Positions 1-9,097 of a DNA stretch of 64,000 nucleotides are shown here, piece by piece. Below the pieces are notes generated by a model. The model was not told where the DNA came from. It made no database searches and was given only the letters and a program-made list of their open reading frames with translations. The translations under genes and the position numbers were made by a program. This DNA is from Flavobacterium commune. Lineage in GTDB: Bacteria; Bacteroidota; Bacteroidia; Flavobacteriales; Flavobacteriaceae. How positions within the stretch are numbered: the first letter of the stretch is position 1; each line of letters starts with the position of its first letter. The stretch covers positions 1,674,001-1,738,000 of the forward strand of contig NZ_CP017774.1 of the NCBI RefSeq assembly GCF_001857965.1. The letters run 5' to 3'.

Positions 1-1602
1 GTAGATATAGTGAGTCGTTTTTATCCAGGTGTTTTTACGCCAAAATTCTTAGTAGATCAAAAGAAAGATACACGTCCGATTTTGTTTGTAGAATATTCGC
101 ATTCTATGGGGAATTCGACAGGGAATTTAAAAGAATTGTGGGATGAATTCCGTTCGACTCCAAGAGTTATCGGTGGTTGTATCTGGGATTTAAAAGACCA
201 GGGTTTATGGAGAAAAGATGCTAAAACCGGTAGAGAATATTTAGGTTATGGTGGTGATTTTGGTGAGAAAAAACACGATGGAAATTTCAATATCAATGGA
301 TTGATAGCTGCTGATGGAAGACCAAAAGCTGCAATGTATGAGAACAAATGGATTTATCAACCCGCAACTTCAACTTTAAGTCAGGATTTTAAATTAAAGA
401 TTCATAATCGTCAGGTTGTTCAAAATTTAATTGATTTTATTCCTGTTTTGAAAGTTTTAGAAGATGGGAATGTTGTCAAACAAGTGGTTTTAAAACCAAT
501 GGATATTGAGGCTGGAAGTGATTTGGTTTTGGATGTGAAAAAATACCTTCCTAAGTTTAATAAAGATGCGGAGTATTTCTTGAATATCGAATTTCAGCTA
601 GCCAAAGACGAGTTTTGGGCATCAAAAGGATACTCAGTTTCAACAGATCAATTTTTGTTGCAAAAAGGTCAGGATGTTGAATTAACTTCGAAAGGAACTG
701 CAAAACTTGCTGAATCAACTTCGAATTATAAAGTTTCCGGAACTGATTTTGAAATTACAATCGATAAATCTAATGGAGCATTAACTTCTTATGTGTTTAA
801 AAAAGAGGAACAGATTTTAGCACCTTTGTTGCCAAATTTTACGCGTCCTTTAACCGATAATGATCGTAAAGGTTGGAAACCAAATAAATTGTTGAAGCAA
901 TGGTACAATGCGGTTCCAAAATTGAAAAAAATGAGTTCAGAAACAGTTGGCAGCCAAATCAAAATCAGTAGTGATTACGAAATTGTAAAAGATTCTGCTT
1001 CGGTACGTGTGAATTATTTGGTACAGGGAAAAGGTATTATTCAGGTAGATTACCAATTAAAAATTGAAAAACCGTTGCCAAATATTCCAAAAGTAGGAAT
1101 GCAAATGGGCGTTCCAAATAATTTTAACCAAATTTCGTGGTACGGAAAAGGGGAATTGGAAAATTATTGTGACCGTAGTTTCGGATTTACCGTTGGTCGT
1201 TATTCATTAGCTATCGAGAAATTCATTGAACCTTATCAGAAGCCACAAGAAAATGCGAATCGTATGGAAGTACGTTGGATGGCTTTATCTGCTGCAAATC
1301 AAAATAAAGGATTATTGGTTTTACATAAAGATCAATTGTTGCAAATGAGTGTCTGGCCGTTTACGCAGGAAAATATGAATGCTGCGAAACGTACTTATGA
1401 ATTGGAAAATCCGGGATTTGTGACATTAAATATCGATTTGTTGCAAATGGGTGTGGGCGGAAATGACAGTTGGTCGCCGGTGGCTGCTCCTATGGAAAAA
1501 TACCAAATTAAAGCACAAGATTATAATTATAGTTTCTATTTAATTCCATTTAACGAAAGTAAAAACGGTTTAGAAACTAGTTTAAAAAAACTTAAGTATT
1601 AG
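1..1602 (+). CDS. GH2 beta-galactosidase-like enzyme, C-terminal part (5' truncated by window edge)
   Basis: The reading frame is open from the first base (codons GTA GAT ATA precede the internal GTG at 10), so the true start lies upstream. Seen: near the left end the block VEYSHSMGN, then GGCIWDLKDQGL, which is the LacZ-type GH2 signature. The Glu encoded at 91-93 is the predicted catalytic nucleophile. The acid/base Asn-Glu would lie outside the window. The remaining ~480 residues form the beta-sandwich tail of long LacZ-type enzymes (Bgal_small_N-like). Known: GH2 enzymes are retaining exo-beta-glycosidases. Inferred: it removes a beta-linked sugar, plausibly galactose or galacturonate, from pectin side chains in the periplasm. 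It is the first of the PUL genes visible here and is followed by a degenerate palindromic repeat. The family is secure; the exact substrate is not. Confidence 0.9.
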   Translation, partial: VDIVSRFYPGVFTPKFLVDQKKDTRPILFVEYSHSMGNSTGNLKELWDEFRSTPRVIGGCIWDLKDQGLWRKDAKTGREYLGYGGDFGEKKHDGNFNINGLIAADGRPKAAMYENKWIYQPATSTLSQDFKLKIHNRQVVQNLIDFIPVLKVLEDGNVVKQVVLKPMDIEAGSDLVLDVKKYLPKFNKDAEYFLNIEFQLAKDEFWASKGYSVSTDQFLLQKGQDVELTSKGTAKLAESTSNYKVSGTDFEITIDKSNGALTSYVFKKEEQILAPLLPNFTRPLTDNDRKGWKPNKLLKQWYNAVPKLKKMSSETVGSQIKISSDYEIVKDSASVRVNYLVQGKGIIQVDYQLKIEKPLPNIPKVGMQMGVPNNFNQISWYGKGELENYCDRSFGFTVGRYSLAIEKFIEPYQKPQENANRMEVRWMALSAANQNKGLLVLHKDQLLQMSVWPFTQENMNAAKRTYELENPGFVTLNIDLLQMGVGGNDSWSPVAAPMEKYQIKAQDYNYSFYLIPFNESKNGLETSLKKLKY

Positions 1603-1606
1603 TGGT

Positions 1607-1677
1607 GTCATTGCGAGGAACGAAGCAATCTCATAACGAGAGCAAAAAATGAGATGACGCCCGTTCCTCGTAATAAC
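1607..1677. repeat. dispersed inverted repeat, copy 1 (degenerate right arm)
   Basis: The left arm starts GTCATTGCGAGGAACGAAGC. The right arm (around 1661-1677) reads only GTTCCTCG then diverges, so the hairpin is imperfect. It belongs to the same family as the repeats at 6669, 22080, 40598 and 63717, and starts a few bases after the GH2 stop codon. Confidence 0.8.
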
Positions 1678-1704
1678 AAAACAAATGAATAAATAATAGC
1701 AACA

Positions 1705-4700
1705 ATGTTTCAAAAAACACACCTCTTTTTTATTTTACTCTTTGTAGGAATGCTTTCCGCACAGGAAATTCATAAGAAAGAAAACATTTCATTTCAGCCA
1801 ACAATTGAATCCTCAAAAACTTGGGTGTATTGGTATTGGATGAAATCGGCGTATTCTAAAGTGGGTATCACAGCCGACTTAGAAGCGATGAAACAAGCTG
1901 GAATTGCAGGTGCTTATTTGATGACAATAAAAGGACCAAGTACTCCGCCATTAATCGACCCGCCAGTTTTACAATTGAGTCCTGAATTTTGGGATATGGT
2001 AAAATGGGCTTTTATTGAAGCAGATCGTTTGGGTTTAAAATTGGCTTTTCACGCTGCCGATGGTTTTGCCGTTGCTGGAGGTCCATGGATTACACCCGAG
2101 ATGTCGATGCAAAAAGTAGTTTGGTCAACAACAGAATTTGTTGGAGGAAAAAAATTGACGACCAAATTAGCAGTTCCTGAGCATTACAAAGACTACTATA
2201 AAGACATTGCCACTTTTGCTATTCCAATAAAAGAAAATACAATCAATTCGCAGGAAATAGCACCTAAGGTTACAACTTCTAATAATACTGATGCTTCCTT
2301 TTTGGCTGATGTAAAAAAAGATGAGAATTTTAGATTGGGTGAAAAAGGATGGATTCAGTACGAATTTGAAAAACCATTTACATGTAAATCAATTGTAATT
2401 GAAACCAAAGGCAGAGATTTTCAGGCGCAACGCCTAATTGTGGAAGTGAGTGATGATGGTGTTCATTTTAAGTTTCACGAAAGAATGATTGCACCGCGTC
2501 ACGGTTGGCAGGATATGGATGTGCATCATACACATACCATAAAACCCGTAACGGCTAAATATTTCCGATTCGTTTATGATGTTACTGGAACTGAGCCCGG
2601 CGCGGAAGATTTGGATTTCGCCAAATGGAGACAGAACAATTTGAAAGTGAGTAAAATTAAGCTTTCGAACCAATCTTTAATCGATAATTACGAAGGAAAA
2701 TCAGGAGCGGTTTGGCGATTGAGTCCAACAACAACTGCGGAACAAATTCCAAATTCCGATTCGTTTAAAAAATCTTCGATCATCAATATTTCAAAATTTG
2801 TTGATGCTGACGGCAATTTAAGTTGGAAAGCACCCAAAGGAAAATGGAAAATTATCCGAATGGGACATACATCTACAGGACATGAAAACGCTACCGGTGG
2901 TGCAGGAAAAGGTTTGGAAGTAGATAAATTCAATCCTGAACTGATTCGTTTTCAACTGGATCATTGGTTTGGCGAAGCCATTCGTACTGCCGGTCCCGAA
3001 TTAGCTTCAAGAGTATTGGAAATTTTACATTTGGATAGCTGGGAATGTGGAAGCCAAAACTGGTCTTCAGTTTTTCAGGCAGAATTTCAAAAACGTCGCG
3101 GTTATGATATTGTGGATTATTTACCTGTAATGGCTGGAATTTCTATCGAAAATGTAACCACTTCTGAGAAGGTTTTATACGATGTTCGAAAAACAATAGC
3201 TGAATTAGTTGCGGATAATTTTTATGGAACGCTGGCTGATATCGCTAAAAAAGCGAATGTGAAGTTTAGTTCCGAGAATGTGGCGCCAACAATGATGAGT
3301 GATGCTTTGTTGCATTTTAAATATGTGGATTATCCAAGTGGGGAATTTTGGTTAAAAAGCCCTACGCACGACAAACCTTTCGATATGCTGGATGCTATTT
3401 CGGGTGGACATATTTATGGAAAAGACATTATTCAGGCAGAAGCTTTTACTGCTTTACGAATGGACTGGGATGAACATCCGGGAAATTTAAAAACATTGGC
3501 CGATAGAAATTATGCTTTAGGAATCAACCGTTTTTTCTATCACGTTTTTGTACACAATCCTTGGACAGACAGAAAACCGGGGATGACTTTAGACGATATT
3601 GGAACTTTTTTTCAAAGAGACCAAACTTGGTGGAAACCAGGAAAAGTCTGGTTTGATTATTGTCAAAGAGTACAATTCCAATTGCAAAAAGGAAAACCAG
3701 TGGTGGATTTAGCCGTTTTTATTGGCGAGGATTTACCATCACGTTCGCTAGTTCCAGATCGTTTGTTTCCTTTTATTCCAAATGTTTTTGGACAAGAAAG
3801 AGTAACAAGTGAAAAAATACGATTGGAAAATGAAGGGCAGCCGACAACAAAAATGCCGAAAGAAGTTACTTTTTCAAAAAACAATACTGATTTGTCCCAA
3901 TGGATAAATCCAATGAATGGATACCAATACGATTCTTTTAATACCGATGTTTTACTGAACAGAGCGAAGGTTGAAAATTCGAAAGTGACTTTTGGCGGCG
4001 GAATTGAATACGGAGCTTTATTGTTTCCGGGAAGTAGAAGAATGGCGCCAAATAAGATTATTTCTTTGGCTGCAGCCGAAAAAATACTGCAATTAGTAAA
4101 AGAAGGAGCTACGGTATTTATTGATGAAAAACCGATGGATACACCTAGTTTTCAATCGGATTTAGAGGCTAAAAAATGGCAGGCTGTTGTTGACGAATTA
4201 TGGACAAAAGGAAAAGAAACGAATAAAAATAATCAAGGTTCTACTTCATGGAAGCTAGCAAAAGGAACAGTTATTGTGCTTCCGTTTTTAGATACTGATT
4301 TTGCAAAAATAGGAATAGAGGCAGATGTTTTGTTTTCGGATGCTAAAAATAATGACAGAAGTTCGATTGCCTGGACACACCGAAAAAATGGTGACGAAGA
4401 AATTTATTTTCTTTCGAATCAAATTCAAGAAAAAAGACAACTGGAAGTTTCATTTCGAATTGCTGGAAAAGTTCCAGTTTGGTACAATCCGGTGACTGAT
4501 AAAAGTTCGGAATTAGCCAATTGGAAAATTGATAATGGAAGAACCATTGTTTCGCTAACTTTAGACGCAAATGAGTCAGGTTTTGTAATTTTTAAAGAAG
4601 AAACTAAAAATACTTTGGCGAAAGGAAATCAAAATAGTGCCAATTTTGAAACCGTGCAAACTTTAGATGAAAATTGGGAATTGCAATTTGATGCTGAATT

Positions 4701-5133
4701 TAAAGGTCCAAAAGAGGTGGTGAAAATCAACAAGCTTTTTGATTGGAGTAGTTCAACTAATGAACAAATTAAATATTATTCAGGAACAGCGGTTTATAAA
4801 AAAGATTTTGTTTGGAAAGGAAAAAACCCTGATAAAATCTGGATTGATTTGGGTAACATTGCAAATATGGCCGAAGTAATTGTTAATGGAAAAGATTGTG
4901 GTACGATTTGGACGTTTCCTTATAAAACAGACATTTCACAAGCATTGAAAAAAGGAAAAAATACGATTATTATAAAGCTTACAAATACCTGGGCGAATCG
5001 ATTAATTGGTGATCAAAAATTACCAGAAAAAGAGCGATTAACCTGGACAACGGCTCCGTATCGATTAGTAGAATCAGAGAATTTATTGAAAGCGGGATTG
5101 CTGGGACCAGTGACATTAGAAATTGAAAAATAA
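1705..5133 (+). CDS. GH106-type alpha-L-rhamnosidase
   Basis: The protein has 1142 residues with a Sec signal peptide (residues 1-19, cleavage near LSAQ). Seen: the opening module has WVYWYWMKSAYSKVGITADL followed by EAMKQAGIAGAYLM, typical of the GH106 catalytic (beta/alpha)8 barrel. An inserted discoidin-like region (about 190-320, IVIETKGRDFQAQRLIVEV) follows. The C-terminus has a GH2-like sugar-binding sandwich (IWIDLGNIANMAEVIVNGKDC). The length fits the family (about 1100). Known: characterised GH106 enzymes, such as the one in the Bacteroides thetaiotaomicron RG-II locus, remove terminal alpha-L-rhamnose with inversion. Inferred: periplasmic trimming of rhamnose from RG-II or RG-I fragments. 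It sits between a GH2 and an SGNH esterase in the same orientation. Rhamnose specificity is family-based, not shown here. Confidence 0.86.
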   Translation: MFQKTHLFFILLFVGMLSAQEIHKKENISFQPTIESSKTWVYWYWMKSAYSKVGITADLEAMKQAGIAGAYLMTIKGPSTPPLIDPPVLQLSPEFWDMVKWAFIEADRLGLKLAFHAADGFAVAGGPWITPEMSMQKVVWSTTEFVGGKKLTTKLAVPEHYKDYYKDIATFAIPIKENTINSQEIAPKVTTSNNTDASFLADVKKDENFRLGEKGWIQYEFEKPFTCKSIVIETKGRDFQAQRLIVEVSDDGVHFKFHERMIAPRHGWQDMDVHHTHTIKPVTAKYFRFVYDVTGTEPGAEDLDFAKWRQNNLKVSKIKLSNQSLIDNYEGKSGAVWRLSPTTTAEQIPNSDSFKKSSIINISKFVDADGNLSWKAPKGKWKIIRMGHTSTGHENATGGAGKGLEVDKFNPELIRFQLDHWFGEAIRTAGPELASRVLEILHLDSWECGSQNWSSVFQAEFQKRRGYDIVDYLPVMAGISIENVTTSEKVLYDVRKTIAELVADNFYGTLADIAKKANVKFSSENVAPTMMSDALLHFKYVDYPSGEFWLKSPTHDKPFDMLDAISGGHIYGKDIIQAEAFTALRMDWDEHPGNLKTLADRNYALGINRFFYHVFVHNPWTDRKPGMTLDDIGTFFQRDQTWWKPGKVWFDYCQRVQFQLQKGKPVVDLAVFIGEDLPSRSLVPDRLFPFIPNVFGQERVTSEKIRLENEGQPTTKMPKEVTFSKNNTDLSQWINPMNGYQYDSFNTDVLLNRAKVENSKVTFGGGIEYGALLFPGSRRMAPNKIISLAAAEKILQLVKEGATVFIDEKPMDTPSFQSDLEAKKWQAVVDELWTKGKETNKNNQGSTSWKLAKGTVIVLPFLDTDFAKIGIEADVLFSDAKNNDRSSIAWTHRKNGDEEIYFLSNQIQEKRQLEVSFRIAGKVPVWYNPVTDKSSELANWKIDNGRTIVSLTLDANESGFVIFKEETKNTLAKGNQNSANFETVQTLDENWELQFDAEFKGPKEVVKINKLFDWSSSTNEQIKYYSGTAVYKKDFVWKGKNPDKIWIDLGNIANMAEVIVNGKDCGTIWTFPYKTDISQALKKGKNTIIIKLTNTWANRLIGDQKLPEKERLTWTTAPYRLVESENLLKAGLLGPVTLEIEK

Positions 5134-5140
5134 GTTTTTT

Positions 5141-5195
5141 TACCATTAAGATATTTAGAGTATTAAGCTAAATGAAACTTAACTTCTTAATGGTG
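5141..5195. repeat. intergenic inverted repeat (ACCATTAAG / CTTAATGGT)
   Basis: The left arm TACCATTAAG starts at 5141 and the right arm CTTAATGGT lies near 5186-5194, in the gap between the GH106 and esterase genes. The same arm sequence recurs in the gap at 46456-46518, so it is a second dispersed palindrome family. It could act as an mRNA-stabilising hairpin between cistrons. Confidence 0.6.
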
Positions 5196-5225
5196 AAAGT
5201 TTAATAGAATTAAAATGAAATTTTA

Positions 5226-6662
5226 ATGATGAAGAATTTAATAAACGGTTTTGTTGCGATTGTATGTTTGATAGGTAGCTTCCAGATGAATGCAGCTATC
5301 AAACTACCGGCTTTGTTTTCGGATAATATGATGTTGCAACAGCAAAGTAATGCGCCAATTTGGGGCTGGGCAGATAAAAATCAAACGATAAAAATCCAAA
5401 CTTCATGGGATGCTAAAACTTATGAAGTGAAAGCCGATAAATCAGGAAAATGGAAAATAGCTTTGCAAACTCCTGCAGCAGGCGGACCTTATGAAATTTC
5501 GGTTTCGGATGGTGCAGAAACAAAATCGATTAAAAATATTTTAATTGGAGAAGTTTGGTTGTGTTCTGGTCAATCGAATATGGAAATGCCGTTGAAAGGA
5601 TTTCCGGGACAACCAGTGTTGAAAGGAAACGAGGCGGTGGTTCATTCGAAAAATAATAAAATCCGTTTTATTACTATTCCAAGAGCTACAGTTTTGACTC
5701 CAAACGAGGATTTTGTGGGACAATGGAATGTTGCCAGTGCTCAAACTACAGGAGATTTTAGCGCTACAGCTTGGTATTTTGGTTCACTTTTACAGGAAGT
5801 TTTAGATGTTCCTGTGGGTTTAATTCACGTTTCCTATGGTGGTTCGAGTATGGAAGCCTGGATGAATCAGGAAATGTTGAAGGATTTTAAAGAAGCAAAG
5901 ATTCCAACCAAGAAAGAAGATATTGCTAAAGATCCTAATCGTGTGGCAACAACTTTGTTTAACGGAATGTTATCGCCTGTAATTGGTTATGGAATTAAAG
6001 GTTGTATTTGGTACCAAGGCGAATCGAATTATGAGCGTGCCGGGCAATATAAAGATTTGATGAAAAAGATGGTGAGCAGTTGGAGAGGGCTTTGGCAACA
6101 AGGCGATTTTCCTTTTTACTATTGCCAAATCGCTCCGTTTAATTATGCACAGTTTCATCCAAAAGACAATAAAGAAGAATACAATTCGGCTTATTTGCGT
6201 GAGGCACAGCTGAAAGCTTCAACAGAAATTCCGAATGCTGGAATGGTGGTATTGATGGATATTGGCGAAGAAAATAATATTCATCCCGCTGATAAAGAAG
6301 CGGGCGGAAGCCGATTAGGGTATTTGGCTTTGAACAAAACTTATGGATTGACTGGTTTTGAGTTTGAAAGCCCCGTATTTAAGGCATTGGAAATTAAAGG
6401 AAGTATCGTGACAGTTGCTTTTGATAATGCTCCAAACGGAATTACTTCTTATGGAAAAGAAGTAATCGGTTTCGAAATTGCAGGAGAAAACAAGGTTTTT
6501 TATCCCGCTAAAGCCGAATTAAGAAGAAAATCCGTTTTGCTTTCTTCGCCACAGGTAGAAAAACCGGTTGCAGTTCGTTACTTATTTAAAGATGTTGCAA
6601 AAGCGCAAATTTTTAGTAACGGAGGTTTGCCTGTTTCATCTTTCAGGACTGATAATTGGTAG
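5226..6662 (+). CDS. sialate O-acetylesterase-like SGNH carbohydrate esterase
   Basis: The protein has 478 residues with an N-terminal signal peptide (MMKNLINGFVAIVCLIGSF, cleavage near MNAA). Seen: the SASA-family block GEVWLCSGQSNME, where the Ser in GQSN (about residue 117) is the nucleophile. A late block NIHPADKEAGGSRLG supplies the SGNH-type His. The first ~100 residues form a beta-sandwich (LPALFSDNMMLQQQ). Known: the family deacetylates sugars. In plant-glycan PULs such enzymes act on acetylated side chains rather than on sialic acid, for which no other genes occur here. Inferred: removal of O-acetyl groups from RG-II sugars such as fucose or aceric acid, exposing them to glycosidases. 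ATG ATG gives two adjacent possible starts. Family secure, substrate inferred. Confidence 0.88.
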   Translation: MMKNLINGFVAIVCLIGSFQMNAAIKLPALFSDNMMLQQQSNAPIWGWADKNQTIKIQTSWDAKTYEVKADKSGKWKIALQTPAAGGPYEISVSDGAETKSIKNILIGEVWLCSGQSNMEMPLKGFPGQPVLKGNEAVVHSKNNKIRFITIPRATVLTPNEDFVGQWNVASAQTTGDFSATAWYFGSLLQEVLDVPVGLIHVSYGGSSMEAWMNQEMLKDFKEAKIPTKKEDIAKDPNRVATTLFNGMLSPVIGYGIKGCIWYQGESNYERAGQYKDLMKKMVSSWRGLWQQGDFPFYYCQIAPFNYAQFHPKDNKEEYNSAYLREAQLKASTEIPNAGMVVLMDIGEENNIHPADKEAGGSRLGYLALNKTYGLTGFEFESPVFKALEIKGSIVTVAFDNAPNGITSYGKEVIGFEIAGENKVFYPAKAELRRKSVLLSSPQVEKPVAVRYLFKDVAKAQIFSNGGLPVSSFRTDNW

Positions 6663-6668
6663 GGTTTT

Positions 6669-6739
6669 GTCATTGCGAGGAACGAAGCAATCACATAACG
6701 TGAATAACTACTTGTGATTGCTTCGTTCCTCGCAATGAC
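6669..6739. repeat. dispersed inverted repeat, copy 2 (perfect 27-bp arms)
   Basis: The arms 6669-6695 and 6713-6739 are exact reverse complements, beginning GTCATTGCGAGGAACGAAGC, with a 17-base loop. It fills the gap between the esterase stop and the next start and would form a very stable RNA hairpin. Confidence 0.9.
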
Positions 6740-6759
6740 TAATAAATAAAATAATAATT

Positions 6760-9090
6760 TTGAAAAATAAAATATTCCTATTTCTTCTTTTAGTAACGCT
6801 TTGTACCAAGGCGCAAATTTCCACGCTTGATAATTACAATCAGGTTTGGAAAACCCAGAGTAACAATTCATCTGAATCCATGTCTTTGGGTGGAGGTGAT
6901 ATTGGTGCGAATGTGTGGGTAGAAAAAGGCGATTTGTATTTCTATTTTTCTCGTTCTGGTACTTTTGATGAGCACAATACATTACTGAAATTAGGAAGAG
7001 TAAAAGTAAGTTTGAGTCCTAATCCTTTTAAGGATAATGAAGGTTTTAAGCAGGAATTGCAATTGAAAGGTGGCTATATAACTGTTTCTCAAAACGGAAC
7101 TTCAGTGAAACTTTGGGTTGATGTTTTCAATCCTGTGATTCATGTTGATGTAAATAGCAAAGTTCCAACTGAAATGAAAGTAGCTTATGAAAGTTGGCGT
7201 TATAAAAACAGAGATTCGAAAGGAAAAGCTAATAATGCCAATTCATACAAATGGGCTCCGCAAGGCGATATTGTAACGTATAAAGATTCGATTTCTTTTG
7301 AAGGAAATTCAGTGCAGTTTTACCACAGGAATAGAGCCAATACTGTTTTTGATGTCACGGTGAAGCAACAGAAAATGGAATCGGTAAAAGACCAAATGTT
7401 GAATCCTATTGCTAATCTTACTTTTGGCGGACAATTATTTGGAAGCAATTTGAAAGCAAATGGAACTTATAACGGAATCTATCAGGATACGGATTTTAGG
7501 GGATTCCAGCTTTCGAGTGTAAAATTAGCCAAAAAACATGAATTCCAAATCCAGTTGCATACTAATCAATCTACTGATGCGACTTTATGGAAAAAGGAAT
7601 TGCAAAAACAATTTTTGGCTTATAAAAAAGTAGCCAATAAAGCCGAGAAAAATACTATTGCATGGTGGAATAAATTCTGGAATCGTTCCTTTATTTATAC
7701 ACAAAAAGCAAAAAGTGATAAGGATTCGGTCTATCAAATCGGACAAAATTATCAGTTGTTTCGTTACATGCTGGGTTGTAATGCGTATGGAAAATATCCA
7801 ACCAAATTTAACGGTGGACTTTTTACTGTAGATCCAGTGCATACGAATAAAGAATTGAATTTTACACCTGATTTTAGAAATTGGGGTGGCGGAACGATGA
7901 CAGCACAAAATCAGCGATTGGTTTATTTTCCGATGGCAAAAAGTGGCGATTTTGATATGATGAAATCCCAATTGGATTATTATTTGAGCTTACAAAAAAA
8001 TGCCGAATTGCGAAGTGAAGTCTATTGGAAACACGGCGGAGCTTCTTTTACAGAACAATTGGAAAATTTTGGTTTACCCAATCCAGCCGAATACGATTGG
8101 AAACGCCCTGCGGATTATGACCCGGGAATGGAATATAATGCCTGGTTAGAATATGAATGGGATACGGTTTTTGAGTTTTGCCAAATGATGTTGCAACAAA
8201 AGCAATATGCGAATGAAGATATTCGAAAATACAATCCGTTTATCATGAGTTGTATTCGTTTTTTTGATGAACATTATCTGTATTTAGCAAAAAATAGAGG
8301 TAGAAAAACATTGGATGGAAATGGTCATTTGGTTCTTTTTCCAGGTTCAGCTGCCGAAACTTATAAAATGACGAATAATGCAAATAGCACAATTTCGGCT
8401 TTAAGAACAATTACGGAACAGTTTTTGTTATTATCGCAAAATGAATTATCAAAAGAGGATTTAGCTTATTTGCAAGGGTTTCAAACCCGGATTCCACCTT
8501 TGAATTTCAGGGAATTTGACGGACATAAAACTTTGGCTCCAGCCAAAACTTGGGAAAGAATCAATAATTCTGAAGTGCCGCAATTGTATCCGGTTTATCC
8601 TTGGGGAATTTACGGTATTGGAAAAAGTGATTTGCAAACCGCGTTGAATACCTGGAAATACGATACGGATGCATTGAAATTTAGAAGTCATGTTGGTTGG
8701 AAACAGGATAATATTTTTGCGGCAAGACTTGGTTTGACTGAGGAAGCAGCAAAATACAATTTGTTAAAAATGGCAAATTCTGAGAGACGCTTCCCTGCTT
8801 TTTGGGGGCCAGGATTTGATTGGGTTCCGGATCACAACTGGGGTGGTGCAGGAATGATAGGAATGCAGGAAATGCTGTTGCAAACTAACGGAGATGTAAT
8901 TTATATTTTCCCTGCCTGGCCAGCAGCCTGGGATGTGCATTTTAAATTGCACGCACCAAAAAACACGACCGTTGAAGTAAAAATGGAAAAAGGAAAAGTA
9001 ACTTTTCTTAATGTTTTTCCAAAAGAGAGAGAAAAAGATATCATAAATCTGTTAGGAAAAAGTCTAACGGAAAAATCAAATTTAAAATAA
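6760..9090 (+). CDS. DUF5703-type secreted protein, probable (alpha/alpha)6 glycoside hydrolase
   Basis: The protein has 776 residues. The only start giving an intact signal peptide (MKNKIFLFLLLVTLCTKAQ) is a TTG at 6760; no in-frame ATG precedes it. Seen: an N-terminal beta-sandwich opening NNSSESMSLGGGDIGANVWV and DLYFYFSRSGTFDE, as in DUF5703. An alpha-helical barrel follows, rich in Trp and acidic residues (ADYDPGMEYNAWLEYEWDT, WGPGFDWVPDHNWGG). The tail resembles the GH95/GH65 C-terminal sandwich. Known: DUF5703 proteins recur in Bacteroidota PULs; I know of no settled activity. Inferred: an inverting exo-hydrolase of GH95-like architecture acting on a pectin side chain. It is followed after 7 bases by a PL1 gene, so the two are probably co-transcribed. 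Confidence 0.7.
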   Translation: MKNKIFLFLLLVTLCTKAQISTLDNYNQVWKTQSNNSSESMSLGGGDIGANVWVEKGDLYFYFSRSGTFDEHNTLLKLGRVKVSLSPNPFKDNEGFKQELQLKGGYITVSQNGTSVKLWVDVFNPVIHVDVNSKVPTEMKVAYESWRYKNRDSKGKANNANSYKWAPQGDIVTYKDSISFEGNSVQFYHRNRANTVFDVTVKQQKMESVKDQMLNPIANLTFGGQLFGSNLKANGTYNGIYQDTDFRGFQLSSVKLAKKHEFQIQLHTNQSTDATLWKKELQKQFLAYKKVANKAEKNTIAWWNKFWNRSFIYTQKAKSDKDSVYQIGQNYQLFRYMLGCNAYGKYPTKFNGGLFTVDPVHTNKELNFTPDFRNWGGGTMTAQNQRLVYFPMAKSGDFDMMKSQLDYYLSLQKNAELRSEVYWKHGGASFTEQLENFGLPNPAEYDWKRPADYDPGMEYNAWLEYEWDTVFEFCQMMLQQKQYANEDIRKYNPFIMSCIRFFDEHYLYLAKNRGRKTLDGNGHLVLFPGSAAETYKMTNNANSTISALRTITEQFLLLSQNELSKEDLAYLQGFQTRIPPLNFREFDGHKTLAPAKTWERINNSEVPQLYPVYPWGIYGIGKSDLQTALNTWKYDTDALKFRSHVGWKQDNIFAARLGLTEEAAKYNLLKMANSERRFPAFWGPGFDWVPDHNWGGAGMIGMQEMLLQTNGDVIYIFPAWPAAWDVHFKLHAPKNTTVEVKMEKGKVTFLNVFPKEREKDIINLLGKSLTEKSNLK

Positions 9091-9097
9091 AACAGCA

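Noticed and set aside
6578..6982. 134-codon open frame on the minus strand
   Set aside because: Crosses the dispersed palindrome and the ends of two real genes. The apparent peptide is mostly repeat sequence read backwards.
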